From Kineosporia babensis (lineage in GTDB: Bacteria; Actinomycetota; Actinomycetes; Actinomycetales; Kineosporiaceae), in assembly GCF_021129305.1 (NCBI RefSeq), contig NZ_JAJOMB010000018.1, positions 62,001 to 126,000 of the forward strand: 64,000 nucleotides of DNA, in the 5' to 3' direction. This document shows, in pieces, positions 17,548 through 25,688 of the stretch; the first letter of the stretch is position 1; each line of letters starts with the position of its first letter. The notes under the pieces are model-generated. The model saw nothing but the letters and a program-made list of their open reading frames with translations, was not told the DNA's origin and made no database searches. The position numbers and the translations under genes were made by a program.

Positions 17548-18561
17548 TTAGGCCGAGGCCGTGGATCCCCGGACCACCAACGTGGTCTCCATCGGCTCCG
17601 GGGCCGGTCCCGCCTCCGGCGCCTTCAGCAGCAGGTCCACCGCCGCCGCGCCGAAGCGGTGAAAGTCCTGGCGCACCGTGGTCAGCGGTGGCGAGCAGTA
17701 CCCGGCCAGCGTGATGTCGTCCACGCTCACGATCGAGACGTCGCCAGGCACCTCCCGGCCTCGCTCCCGCAGCGCCCGGACGACCCCGAAAGCCATCTCG
17801 TCACTGGCCACGAACACGGCCGTGACCTGCGGAATCATCGCCAGGATCTGCCCCTGCCGATACCCCGACTCCGGCGACCAGCCACCCTCCAGCACGGGCG
17901 GCGCCTCGATCCCCGCCGCGGCCAGGCACTCCTGCCAGCCCTGCCGGCGCTGCCGGGCCTCGATCCACTCGTCCGGCCCGGACACGTGCCACACCTGCCG
18001 ATGCCCCAGATCCAGCAAATGCTGCGTGGCCACCCGCCCGGCCTCGCGCTGGTCGATGCTCAGCAGCCGGGCGCCCGCGCTGCGTGAACCGTCTACCGTC
18101 ACGGTGGGGATATCACGCGTAATGCCCTCGATCTTCTGCGTCACGGACACCAACGGCACCGCGATCACCAGCCCGTCCACCCCCTGATCAGCCAGCTTGG
18201 CCAGCGAGCGCTCCAGCTGCCCGGTGTCCAGCCCACCGATCGTCGCCACACTCACCGCGTACCCGGCCGCCCCGGCCGCAGCCTCCACCCCGGCGATCAC
18301 CGCCGAACGCGAGTAGTACCCGCCGGACTGCAGCAGCACCAGGCCGATGGTGTGACTACGCCCCGAAGCAAGAGCCTTCGCCGCACTGTTGAACCGATAG
18401 CCGAGCTGCTCCACCGCCGCCAGCACCCGCCGCCGAGTCTCCGGATTGACGTTCGGCGAGTCCCGCAGAGCCCGCGACACCGTCTGCGCCGAGACCCCGG
18501 CCGTCCGCGCCACGTCCGCCATGCTCGGCTGCCGCTGCCTTGAGCCCTCACCCCGGTTCAT
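17548..18561 (-). CDS. LacI/GalR-family transcriptional regulator
   Basis: The 337-residue protein has the family helix-turn-helix near the N-terminus (SMADVARTAGVSAQTVSRALRDSPNVNPETRRRVLAAVEQLGY). The hinge helix with FNSAAKALASGRS follows, then a periplasmic-binding-protein-like sugar domain. It is encoded immediately upstream of, and in the same direction as, the fucosidase operon. It therefore most likely senses a fucose-containing glycan or its product and represses that operon. A 20-bp sequence with TGTGT/ACACA arms at 18659-18678, upstream of its start, could serve for autoregulation. Confidence 0.9.
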   Translation of the reverse strand: MNRGEGSRQRQPSMADVARTAGVSAQTVSRALRDSPNVNPETRRRVLAAVEQLGYRFNSAAKALASGRSHTIGLVLLQSGGYYSRSAVIAGVEAAAGAAGYAVSVATIGGLDTGQLERSLAKLADQGVDGLVIAVPLVSVTQKIEGITRDIPTVTVDGSRSAGARLLSIDQREAGRVATQHLLDLGHRQVWHVSGPDEWIEARQRRQGWQECLAAAGIEAPPVLEGGWSPESGYRQGQILAMIPQVTAVFVASDEMAFGVVRALRERGREVPGDVSIVSVDDITLAGYCSPPLTTVRQDFHRFGAAAVDLLLKAPEAGPAPEPMETTLVVRGSTASA

Positions 18562-18867
18562 CGACGCCCCTCATCCGTGTCCCGCACCGCCGGTCCTCTC
18601 TGGCGGCGACGCCGTCGGGCTGGGCCGCATGCCACCAGTGATACTAAGGCCGCTGGTATGTGTGGCACCGATAACACACGCTTACGTCGAGGCTCCTCGA
18701 CCAAACCGGAAGAGCTGATCGATAGACGAAGCGACGTCGAGGTTCCGGATGAGTACGAATATCTGCATGGGGGCATACCGATGGCGTTCGGGCTGCTCGG
18801 ATTTCTGGGACGTGGCTGGCTGGGTGTCCTGGCGAGCAAGAGCCGGGACGCGCGTGGGTCTTGATGG
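18562..18867. other. Intergenic region upstream of the LacI-family gene
   Basis: No convincing gene was found in these 306 bp. The region must hold the LacI-family promoter on the minus strand. An imperfect palindrome, TGTGT-N10-ACACA at 18659-18678, lies about 100 bp upstream of the regulator start. A short open frame on the plus strand (18577-18864) has an Arg-rich, low-complexity translation and no ribosome site, and was not called. Confidence 0.4.
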
Positions 18868-19518
18868 TCAGATGCGGGGAAGCATGGGGTCGGCCTCGGG
18901 GAGGACGGTTGCGGCCCAGGCGTATCCGTGCGCGGTGGCGTCGTACCGGCAGTCCCATTCCTGGCGGTCGCTGTTGAACCAGATGGCGTTCTGCTGGGTA
19001 AGCCGTAGCCATGTCTGGAGCAGTTCGCTGATCGATGGCACGGCGACGCGGTGCCAGTCCTCGGGCTCCATATCATCGATGTAGTGCAGGCCGGAGGGAG
19101 CTTCACGGTTCTCGCGCGCTGCGGTGCAGTCCGCGATCAGTCGGTACTTGGATGGGCGCGTGAAGCTGATCCAGGCCGGCTCGTACTCCGGATACGGTTC
19201 GAGGTGGGTGTTTCTGTCGGCCTCGGCCTCCTGCTGACGTGTCTGGTAGTCGCGGATCATGTCTTGCACGCTGATGGCGTCGAACATGTTGGGCCAGGAG
19301 AACCACCCGCGGCCCGATGGAGGCGGGCTTGTGGGACGCAGGTAGCCGTTGCTCCAGGTGAACCAATCGCGGACCTCATGCGAGAGTCGAAAGCCCAGGC
19401 TTGCTTCGGCGTCATCGAGTTGGGTCGCGGAGGCGCCGGGGGCCAGATCCTGGACCGGCGCGCCCGCCGCGAGCCATAGCTGCTGGAGTTCATTGAGGAG
19501 CTCGCGGACTTGGGACAT
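18868..19518 (-). CDS. SMI1/KNR4 (SUKH-1) family protein
   Basis: The 216-residue cytoplasmic-type protein has the SUKH-1 N-terminal pattern: APGASATQLDDAEASLGFRLSHEVRDWFTWSNGYL, then aromatic residues spaced through the rest (FSWPNMFDAISV, PAWISFTRPS, DWHRVAVPSISELLQTWL). SUKH proteins often act as immunity factors for polymorphic contact-dependent toxins, but isolated copies also occur. No toxin gene or type VI/VII secretion gene is nearby, so the function here is open. GC content around it is a little lower than in the flanking genes. Confidence 0.78.
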   Translation of the reverse strand: MSQVRELLNELQQLWLAAGAPVQDLAPGASATQLDDAEASLGFRLSHEVRDWFTWSNGYLRPTSPPPSGRGWFSWPNMFDAISVQDMIRDYQTRQQEAEADRNTHLEPYPEYEPAWISFTRPSKYRLIADCTAARENREAPSGLHYIDDMEPEDWHRVAVPSISELLQTWLRLTQQNAIWFNSDRQEWDCRYDATAHGYAWAATVLPEADPMLPRI

Positions 19519-19944
19519 GCCTGAACCTCAACTTTCACGCGCTGGAAAGGCGACGGATGGCGTAACCACGGGGTCACACGCGATCCGCTACAGGGCAACT
19601 GTTGCCGAAAGGTCGGTTGATGCACCACTCGTCGAACTCGTTGCTCGGCAACTACTCCTGCCTTGCCACAGAAGTGAAGACTGTCCGGGCCACCGTAGGA
19701 CCCACCGGTCTCCGATTGCTGCATTCAACGAGATGTCTCCATTTATGTCGGGACAATTTGCCAGGTATGGGGAAGGTGCAGTCTTCCTCGCTCCAATGGC
19801 GAAAAGCATTCAGTTGACAGCGCGTTTCGCGGAGGGTATTCGATCGCCAAGGCTGCGAAGATGGCGCCTGGTGGGCGGCCGTCATCACGTTGATGGGCGA
19901 ACCGCTCGTCTGCCATGAGGATTCTTCGGGGGAGGAATGGGCAA
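19519..19944. other. Intergenic region between SMI1/KNR4 gene and a secreted protein gene
   Basis: These 426 bp have visibly lower GC than the neighbouring genes and contain no convincing coding frame. A 13-bp palindrome, GGCAAC-T-GTTGCC, lies at 19594-19606, about 75 bp upstream of the SMI1/KNR4 start, and a second GGCAACT occurs near 19649. The region should carry divergent promoters for the two genes. It could also contain decayed sequence from a lost toxin or mobile gene, but nothing recognisable remains. Confidence 0.4.
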
Positions 19945-20706
19945 ATGACGGTTCGTCTTGGTGTTGCGGCTGTTGGGCTTTCGGCGATTCTCGGGTCAAC
20001 GACCGGCGTCGCCCATGCTGCTCCGAGTGTGCAGGCCGCACCTCCGGCGCTGACGCTCGTGGGAGCGCTGGCCGCGCAGCCGATGCTGACGCTGAGCGCG
20101 CGTTCCATTGCGGCCAGTCGCACGCTCGGGGTGGACCTTGCACATCTGCGGTCGAACACGACCTATGAGGTGATCGCCCGCAAGTCCCGTACCGACCGAT
20201 CGACGACCAAGCTGTCGGTCACGAAGCCGCTGACGGTGCTGGCCCGGGTGAAGACGGACGCGCAAGGCAAGCACTCGGCGCGGTTCGTCGTGCCGTTGAG
20301 CTGGAAGAACGATCATCTGATCGAGGTGCGGAAGGTCAAGGGCGCCGACCTGGTCAAGGGGGCCAACGACTGGATCACCGTCACCCCGCGCAAGCCGTCC
20401 CTCGGCTTGAGCAGCGACAGCGTCCAGGTCGGTTCAGAAGTCCAGGTCGTCGTGAGCGGGCTACGGGACTACACGATGTACGAGGTGTTCAGCGGCGAGT
20501 CCCGGGAAACCGCCGATCCGGGCACCCGCAGCGGTGGGGAGGATCCGCCGGCGATCCGTGATTTTCGGACCGATGCCAACGGCCGGGCGCTCTTCAAGCT
20601 GGCGGCTCCCGGCAGGCCGGGGAACGACTACCGGATCGAAGTCAGGAAGAAGAAGGGCCAGGCGCCCGCCAGAAGCGCCCAAGCCTGGCTCACCGTCGTG
20701 CGCTGA
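19945..20706 (+). CDS. Secreted protein with two internal repeats, unknown function
   Basis: The ATG at 19945 follows a GGAGG site by 9 bp and starts a signal peptide (MTVRLGVAAVGLSAILGSTTGVAHA). The mature part holds two similar ~90-residue units. Each contains a YEV strand, an acidic turn and a closing motif: VKTDAQGKHSARFVVPLSW with HLIEVRKVKG in the first, FRTDANGRALFKLAAPGR with DYRIEVRKKKG in the second. The pattern suggests two Ig-like beta-sandwiches. No Cys is seen in the repeats, and no enzyme motif. It is predicted to be extracellular. Confidence 0.75.
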   Translation: MTVRLGVAAVGLSAILGSTTGVAHAAPSVQAAPPALTLVGALAAQPMLTLSARSIAASRTLGVDLAHLRSNTTYEVIARKSRTDRSTTKLSVTKPLTVLARVKTDAQGKHSARFVVPLSWKNDHLIEVRKVKGADLVKGANDWITVTPRKPSLGLSSDSVQVGSEVQVVVSGLRDYTMYEVFSGESRETADPGTRSGGEDPPAIRDFRTDANGRALFKLAAPGRPGNDYRIEVRKKKGQAPARSAQAWLTVVR

Positions 20707-20766
20707 CCTTCAGACCACATCGGATCGGGCCAAGGATGCGCTGAGTGACGGCGGTATGGTGGCGCG

Positions 20767-21618
20767 ATGAAGGTTCTTTCCATCCAGTCGGCGGTGGCCC
20801 ACGGACACGTCGGCAACTCCGCCGCGGTGTTTCCGCTGCAGCGCATCGGTGTTGAGGTCGTCCCGGTCCACACCGTGAACTTCTCCAACCACACCGGCTA
20901 CGGGGCCTGGCGGGGTCCGCTGATCTCGCCCGCCGACGTGGCCGAGGTGCTGCTCGGGGTGGAAGAGCGCGGGGTCTTCCCGCAGGTCGATGCCGTGCTG
21001 TCCGGGTACCAGGGCGGCACCGGGATCGCCGACGTGATCATCGACGCGGTGCGCCGGGTGAAGGCCGCCAACCCCTCGGCGGTGTACGCCTGCGACCCGG
21101 TGATGGGCAACGCCAAGTCCGGCTGCTTCGTCGCCCCGGAGATCCCTGACCTGCTGCGCGACCGGGTGGTGCCGGTGGCCGACATCATCACCCCCAACCA
21201 GTTCGAGCTGGGTTTCCTGACCGGCACCGAGCCGACGACGATGGAGTCCACCCTGGCCTCGGTCGACCTGGCCCGGGCGATGGGTCCCTCGACCGTGCTG
21301 GTGACCAGCGTCGAGCGACCGGACCGGCCCGAGGGCACGATCGAGATGCTGGCGGTCGACGGCAGCGGCGCCTGGGTGGTGCGTACTCCGTACCTGCCGT
21401 TCAAGGCCAACGGCTCAGGCGACGTCACGGCCGCGCTGTTCACCGCGCACCTGCAGGAGAGCGGCAAGGCGTCGGTGGCGCTGGAGCGCACCGCCTCGAG
21501 CGTGTACGACCTGATCGACCTGACGCACCGCTCCGGTGAGCGTGAGCTGCAGCTGGTTCAGGCTCAGGAGTTCTATGCCACGCCGCGCCTGCAGTTCGGG
21601 GCCGAGCAGGTGCGCTAA
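20767..21618 (+). CDS. pdxY: Pyridoxal kinase
   Basis: The 283-residue ribokinase-fold protein closely follows PdxY: MKVLSIQSAVAHGHVGNSAAVFPLQRIGVEV at the start, HTVNFSNHTGYG, the substrate-binding GYQGG, DPVMGN, ADIITPNQFELGFLTG, and the C-terminal anion-hole motif KANGSGDVTAALF with the catalytic Asp. It phosphorylates pyridoxal (and relatives) to the 5'-phosphate in the B6 salvage pathway. It stands alone with its own upstream region, and a propeller-like gene follows after 9 bp. Confidence 0.93.
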   Translation: MKVLSIQSAVAHGHVGNSAAVFPLQRIGVEVVPVHTVNFSNHTGYGAWRGPLISPADVAEVLLGVEERGVFPQVDAVLSGYQGGTGIADVIIDAVRRVKAANPSAVYACDPVMGNAKSGCFVAPEIPDLLRDRVVPVADIITPNQFELGFLTGTEPTTMESTLASVDLARAMGPSTVLVTSVERPDRPEGTIEMLAVDGSGAWVVRTPYLPFKANGSGDVTAALFTAHLQESGKASVALERTASSVYDLIDLTHRSGERELQLVQAQEFYATPRLQFGAEQVR

Positions 21619-21627
21619 ACCTGGGGC

Positions 21628-22608
21628 ATGCAGCACTACCTGATCGGTACTGGGCCGCAGGGCACGGTGGTCCTCGACGGACCTTCTGACGAGATACGTA
21701 TCGTGGACCCGCAGGGCCGCCGGAGCTGGCGGGGCCGCATGCCCGAGGAGGGCTCCTACGTCGCCGGGGTCGACGGGTGGAGCCGGGCGATCCTCTCGTC
21801 GCGCATCGAGCTCTGGGACGAGCCGGATCCGCTGCCGCGGGAGACGGTCGGGTCCGAGGGGGTGCGGGAGTGGGATGTGCCCCGAACCTGGCGGATGCGC
21901 GTGCTGGCCGGGCCGTCGCTGAACGATCACCTCATGCTGCGAGGCCATCAGGACGGTTCCGGCCAGGTCGATCTCGTGCGTTCGTCCGGTGCGAACGAGG
22001 TCATCGAACTGCCTACTGCGCAGATGGAATGGTCCGATTCACCCGGAGGTGAGGCGGGCGTCCTCTATCGGTTCGGTGGAGAGTCGCAGGAGGCGGAGTA
22101 CTTCGTGTTCCGGCGGCTCGACGGCGAATGGCGCGCGGTTGTCCAGGGCCTGCTGCCCGGGCCGGTGATCACCATGGACGTCTCCGATCAGGGCGACGTC
22201 ACGGCCACCGCACTGGGCCACGGGCTCGTGGTCGTGATGGCCGACGGAACCCGGCGGCACTGGCCGGTGGAGGACCACAAGCTGCCGACGATGGCCTGGC
22301 TGCACGGCGCAACGGTGACGCTTACCCGGAACATGCTGTCGGACGGGGAGGATCGGACCCGGGTCTGGAGGTACGACGAAACCGGTGCGCTGGCCTGGGA
22401 AGAGCTGTTGGCCGGAGAGTGGACGGTCTCGTTGAGCCCGGTCACTGGGGCGGTGATGATGAGCCAGGAGAACGAGTCGGTCGTCTTTGGCCTGGACGGA
22501 CGGCGGGTGCATGAGCCGGCGATCGAAGGGCTGCGGGTGTTCGGCCAGGACGGAGCCTGGGTGACATTGCGCCCGGACGGCACGGTGGATCGTCAGCCGG
22601 CGAAGTGA
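21628..22608 (+). CDS. Hypothetical protein with propeller-like repeats
   Basis: This 326-residue protein has no signal peptide and no recognised domain. It contains recurring short strands ending in D-G-R/D-G-T or W-type turns (RIVDPQGRRSWRGR, VVMADGTRRHWPVE, VFGLDGRRVHEP, VTLRPDGTVDRQP), spaced about 45-60 residues apart. This suggests a cytoplasmic beta-propeller. It begins 9 bp after pdxY and may be read through from it, although nothing links the two functionally. The 3' end overlaps the convergent LysR gene by 16 bp. Confidence 0.6.
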   Translation: MQHYLIGTGPQGTVVLDGPSDEIRIVDPQGRRSWRGRMPEEGSYVAGVDGWSRAILSSRIELWDEPDPLPRETVGSEGVREWDVPRTWRMRVLAGPSLNDHLMLRGHQDGSGQVDLVRSSGANEVIELPTAQMEWSDSPGGEAGVLYRFGGESQEAEYFVFRRLDGEWRAVVQGLLPGPVITMDVSDQGDVTATALGHGLVVVMADGTRRHWPVEDHKLPTMAWLHGATVTLTRNMLSDGEDRTRVWRYDETGALAWEELLAGEWTVSLSPVTGAVMMSQENESVVFGLDGRRVHEPAIEGLRVFGQDGAWVTLRPDGTVDRQPAK

Positions 22609-23480
22609 TCCCGGACCCGCTCACGCAGCCAGATGTGGGCGGGTTCGCTGTTGTGCCGCTGGTGCCAGACCGCGACGATCGGCGCGTCCGGCAGTGCGAA
22701 CGGCAGGTCCACGGTGATCAGATCAAAAGCCACTACCAATGGACGCGTCACGGCCAGTGGCGTGGTCAGCAGACTTTCGCTGTCGCGGACGACCTGAGCA
22801 GCGGCCGCGGCCGTGCCGAACGAGGCGATTACCCGACGGCGCAGGCCGTGCTCGGCCAAGATCTCGTCGATCGGGCCGGTGAGCCGACCCCGGCGGGAAA
22901 CCACCACGTGCGTCAGTGCGGCGTACTGCTCCAGGTCGAGAGTGCCGGTCTGCGGGTGATCTCGGCGCATCGCCACGGCAAGACGGTCGTGGCCGATGAC
23001 TTCTGAGTGGAACTCCGGCTGTTCCGGCGCGTCAGCACCGATTTCGAGGTCGACCCGGCCGTGGCGTAGGTCGTCCGAGTCGCCGGAAGCTTCGGGCAGG
23101 AACCGCAGCCGTACGCCGGGCGCCTGCTGCGCGATGGTGTTCAGCAGGGCTGGGGCCAGGGACATGGCGAGGGCGTCGTGGCAGCGCAGGGCGAAGGTTC
23201 GTTCCAGCGTGGCGAGGTCGAGTTCGCGGTGTGGCGTGAGTACGGCCTGAGCCTGCCGGACCAGGTCGCTGACTTCTTGGCGGACGGCCTGGGCGTAGGG
23301 CGTCGGCATCATCGTGCGGCCGGTGCGCACCAGGATGTCGTCTCCGGTGAGCTTGCGGATCCGGCCGAGCGCCCGGCTGACCGCCGGGGGCGACAGGCGC
23401 AGTCGGTCGGCGGCCCCGGCCACGCTGCCTTCTTCGAGCAAGGCGTTGAGCGTGGTCAGCAGGTTCAGATCTAAGTGCAT
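22593..23480 (-). CDS. LysR-family transcriptional regulator
   Basis: From ATG 23480 the protein has 295 residues. The N-terminal winged helix is MHLDLNLLTTLNALLEEGSVAGAADRLRLSPPAVSRALGRIRKLTGDDILVRTGR, followed by a linker helix and an effector-binding domain with two lobes. It is divergent from an IMPase-like gene across a 95-bp gap, so by the usual LysR arrangement it controls that two-gene operon and itself. The frame remains open upstream to 23555, but the extra residues are not LysR-like. Confidence 0.9.
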   Translation of the reverse strand: MHLDLNLLTTLNALLEEGSVAGAADRLRLSPPAVSRALGRIRKLTGDDILVRTGRTMMPTPYAQAVRQEVSDLVRQAQAVLTPHRELDLATLERTFALRCHDALAMSLAPALLNTIAQQAPGVRLRFLPEASGDSDDLRHGRVDLEIGADAPEQPEFHSEVIGHDRLAVAMRRDHPQTGTLDLEQYAALTHVVVSRRGRLTGPIDEILAEHGLRRRVIASFGTAAAAAQVVRDSESLLTTPLAVTRPLVVAFDLITVDLPFALPDAPIVAVWHQRHNSEPAHIWLRERVRDHFAG

Positions 23481-23575
23481 GAGGGTAAATCTTAGCTTTA
23501 CAAGAGTGCACTGGACATCATGCCAAGTGGTTCGCAGACTCGTTCCCAAGAGCAATGACCTAGGGAGTTATCACG
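23481..23575. promoter_or_regulatory. Divergent LysR control region
   Basis: The 95-bp gap between the LysR gene and the IMPase-like gene is AT-richer than its surroundings. CTT-N8-AAG at 23491-23504 is a weak dyad of the T-N11-A type used by LysR proteins. The IMPase-like gene has AGGGAG about 8 bp before its ATG. Placement of a LysR site here is by convention of the family; no strong palindrome was found. Confidence 0.4.
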
Positions 23576-24364
23576 ATGTCCGAACAAGAACTGCTGGCCG
23601 TGATCACCGGAGCCGTCCGCCGGGCCGGGGGAGTGATGCAGGAGCGCGCCAAGGCCTTCACCCTGCCCACGACCAGCGAAGACCTGATCAACGTAGTCAA
23701 GGCCAACGACGCCGCCGTCACCGAGATCCTGCGCCCGGCGTTGATGCAGGCTCTGCCCGATGCGAGCTGGGAGGCCGACGAGCACGCCAAGGGCCCGGTG
23801 CCGGCCGGGGATCTGTGGGTCACCGATCCGGTCGGCGGCAACGTCAACGCCGTGCACGGCATCCCGGAGTGGAACATCGGCGTGACCCTGGTCCGCGACG
23901 GCCGGCCCCTGATCGCCGTGGTCTACATCCCGCTCACCGACGAGCTGTTCACCGCCGTGGCTGGTGAAGGCGCCCGGCTGAACGGCACACCGCTGCAGGT
24001 ATCGGCCAAGACCGAACTGTCGGCCGCACTGGCCGGAACCGGGCAGGCCCTGCCGAGCCAGGAACCAGCCGCCGCGCAACGAGCCGGGCAGTCGATCGCC
24101 GCCATGATGCGCTCAGCCCTGCTGGTGCGCGCAGCGGTTCCGGTCACCCAGCAGTTGGTGCAGCTCGCGGCCGGGCGCCTGGACCTGCACTGGCAGTTCG
24201 ACAACGTGCGCTCGCACATCGGCCCGCTCCTGATCTTCAGGGAGTCCGGCGGCAGGGTCACGCACCTCGACGGTCGCGACTGGGAGATCGCCGGCGAGGG
24301 CTACCTGGCGGCTGCACCCGGTCTGCACGCGGCGGCCCTCAATGTGCTGCGAAAGGCGGCCTGA
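23576..24364 (+). CDS. Inositol monophosphatase-family protein with altered metal motif
   Basis: The protein has 262 residues of the IMPase/FBPase-like fold: an ERAKAFTLPTTSEDLINVVKANDAAVTEIL segment, then WVTDPVGGNVNAVHGIPEWNIGVTL, then a C-terminal RESGG motif. The family signature is DP(I/V)DGT; here Asp84 is kept but the second metal Asp is Gly87 (DPVGGN). The normal Glu-Glu pair is replaced by EADEHA at 66-71. Catalysis by the standard two/three-Mg mechanism is therefore doubtful. It starts a two-gene operon divergent from LysR, with a NAD-binding protein 3 bp downstream. Confidence 0.78.
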   Translation: MSEQELLAVITGAVRRAGGVMQERAKAFTLPTTSEDLINVVKANDAAVTEILRPALMQALPDASWEADEHAKGPVPAGDLWVTDPVGGNVNAVHGIPEWNIGVTLVRDGRPLIAVVYIPLTDELFTAVAGEGARLNGTPLQVSAKTELSAALAGTGQALPSQEPAAAQRAGQSIAAMMRSALLVRAAVPVTQQLVQLAAGRLDLHWQFDNVRSHIGPLLIFRESGGRVTHLDGRDWEIAGEGYLAAAPGLHAAALNVLRKAA

Positions 24365-24367
24365 GCC

Positions 24368-25024
24368 ATGCGGATCGCCGTACTTGGCGCAACCGGAGCG
24401 GTTGGCTCGCTGGTGGTGCAAGAAGCGCTGCGCCAGGGCCTGCTGGTGACCGCCTTGGCCCGGGACCCGCGCCAGGTACCAGCCCGGCCCAACCTCACGG
24501 TGGCCGAGGCTGACGTGTTCGACGCTGCGTCCATCGCCCGGGCGATCAACGGCAGCGAGGTACTGATCTCGACCCTGGGCGGGAAGAACGTGCTGAAGGT
24601 CGGGGCCGAAGCCGTGGTGAGCAGCGGCATCGATCGCATCGTCTGGCTCGGTGCCCACGGAACGGGCGAGTCGGCTCAGTCGGCCGGATGGTTCACCCGT
24701 TCTCTGCTGAGCTTGCTCATGCGCAGCGAGTTGGCGGACAAGGAGGCAGCCGACCGGATCGTCCTGGCCGCCGGTGGCACGGCCCTGCATGTCGGGCCGA
24801 TGAACTCGGGCCCGGCCGAACAGCACACGCTGCCGCTGGAATCCGCTCCCAGGACGTTCTTTCCGAGCACGATCAGCCGTTCTGCCGTGGCGGTAGCCCT
24901 GGTCGAGGAAGCAGTGCAAGCGCGCTTCCCGGGACAGACCGTGGTCGCCTTCAGCCAGAAGGGCGCCGCGAGCGCTCCGGCAGCAGGGCGAGGTGCTCTT
25001 CGCGCACCAGATCGAAGCGAGTAG
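24368..25024 (+). CDS. NAD(P)-binding SDR/NmrA-like oxidoreductase
   Basis: The 218-residue protein begins with a Rossmann signature (MRIAVLGATGAVGSLVVQEALRQG) followed by TALARDP and DVFDAASIARAINGSEVLISTLG, as in atypical SDRs of the NmrA/biliverdin reductase-B type. No Tyr-x-x-x-Lys pair is obvious. It is cotranscribed with the IMPase-like gene. The 3' end overlaps the convergent FHA gene by 74 bp, so the last ~25 residues (Ala/Arg-rich) are probably not conserved. Confidence 0.78.
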   Translation: MRIAVLGATGAVGSLVVQEALRQGLLVTALARDPRQVPARPNLTVAEADVFDAASIARAINGSEVLISTLGGKNVLKVGAEAVVSSGIDRIVWLGAHGTGESAQSAGWFTRSLLSLLMRSELADKEAADRIVLAAGGTALHVGPMNSGPAEQHTLPLESAPRTFFPSTISRSAVAVALVEEAVQARFPGQTVVAFSQKGAASAPAAGRGALRAPDRSE

Positions 25025-25679
25025 CCAGCCGCACCAGGGCCTCCCGCTTGCCGCTGCCCTGCGCGGCCTGGGCGATGCGTAGCTTGCTGCGCACCAGGTA
25101 GTCGACGTGGAACGTGACGGCTTCGGCGGTGAGTTCGGCGCAGCCCGGTACCGGACGCAGTCGTTCCAGCACCTTTGCGGTGGAGGGAATGGCTGCGTCC
25201 GACTCGTCGCGCAGCCGGGGCTCGCACAGGGCCAGCAGGATCAGGAAGTAGCGGGCGGCCGGGTCCAGCGAGAAGGCGCTGATCGTCGGCTCGCCTCCCA
25301 GGCTGGCCCCGGTGTGGTCGAGCCGGGTGTGCGAGGGGGCGAAGATCCGCAGCACGGCGGGGGAGGTGTCGATCGGCAGGACCAGGCGGCTGATCTCGAA
25401 GGGGATCGGCGCGGCCACGCGGCCGGGACCGACCTTGACGTGCTCGCCTGCGCCTTCCGGGTTCTCGACCACGAGGGTGAGGGTTTGGCTGAAATTGGTC
25501 AGTCTCCAGTGGTCTTCGACCGCGCGGATCTCACCGGCCAGCCGAGGCACCGCCGGATCAGTGAGCGTGATGTCGACCGGTACGTTCTCGGCGCCCCGCC
25601 CGAACCGGGCGCTGTGACCGGCCGGGAGCTCGATCACCTGGGCCGGATCAGCCAGGACGTCGATCAGTACCGGTTCCAC
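24951..25679 (-). CDS. FHA-domain-like protein
   Basis: This 242-residue protein starts with GTG at 25679 behind a GAGGAG ribosome site that includes the kinase stop codon. The N-terminal ~100 residues look like an FHA domain (ARFGRGAENVPVDITLTDPAVPRLAGEIRAVEDHWRLTNFSQTLTLVVEN). The usual Ser-x-x-His of the phosphothreonine pocket is replaced (VPRLAGEI), so canonical phospho-binding is uncertain. A helical C-terminal region follows (YLVRSKLRIAQAAQGSGKREALVRLATRF). Direct coupling to a Ser/Thr kinase gene suggests that it is a partner or substrate. Confidence 0.78.
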   Translation of the reverse strand: MEPVLIDVLADPAQVIELPAGHSARFGRGAENVPVDITLTDPAVPRLAGEIRAVEDHWRLTNFSQTLTLVVENPEGAGEHVKVGPGRVAAPIPFEISRLVLPIDTSPAVLRIFAPSHTRLDHTGASLGGEPTISAFSLDPAARYFLILLALCEPRLRDESDAAIPSTAKVLERLRPVPGCAELTAEAVTFHVDYLVRSKLRIAQAAQGSGKREALVRLATRFDLVREEHLALLPERSRRPSG

Positions 25680-25688
25680 GAAATCTCC

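Noticed and set aside
18577-18864. A 95-codon plus-strand frame between the LacI and SMI1/KNR4 genes
   Set aside because: No ribosome site, Arg-rich start and no recognisable pattern; it overlaps the expected LacI promoter.
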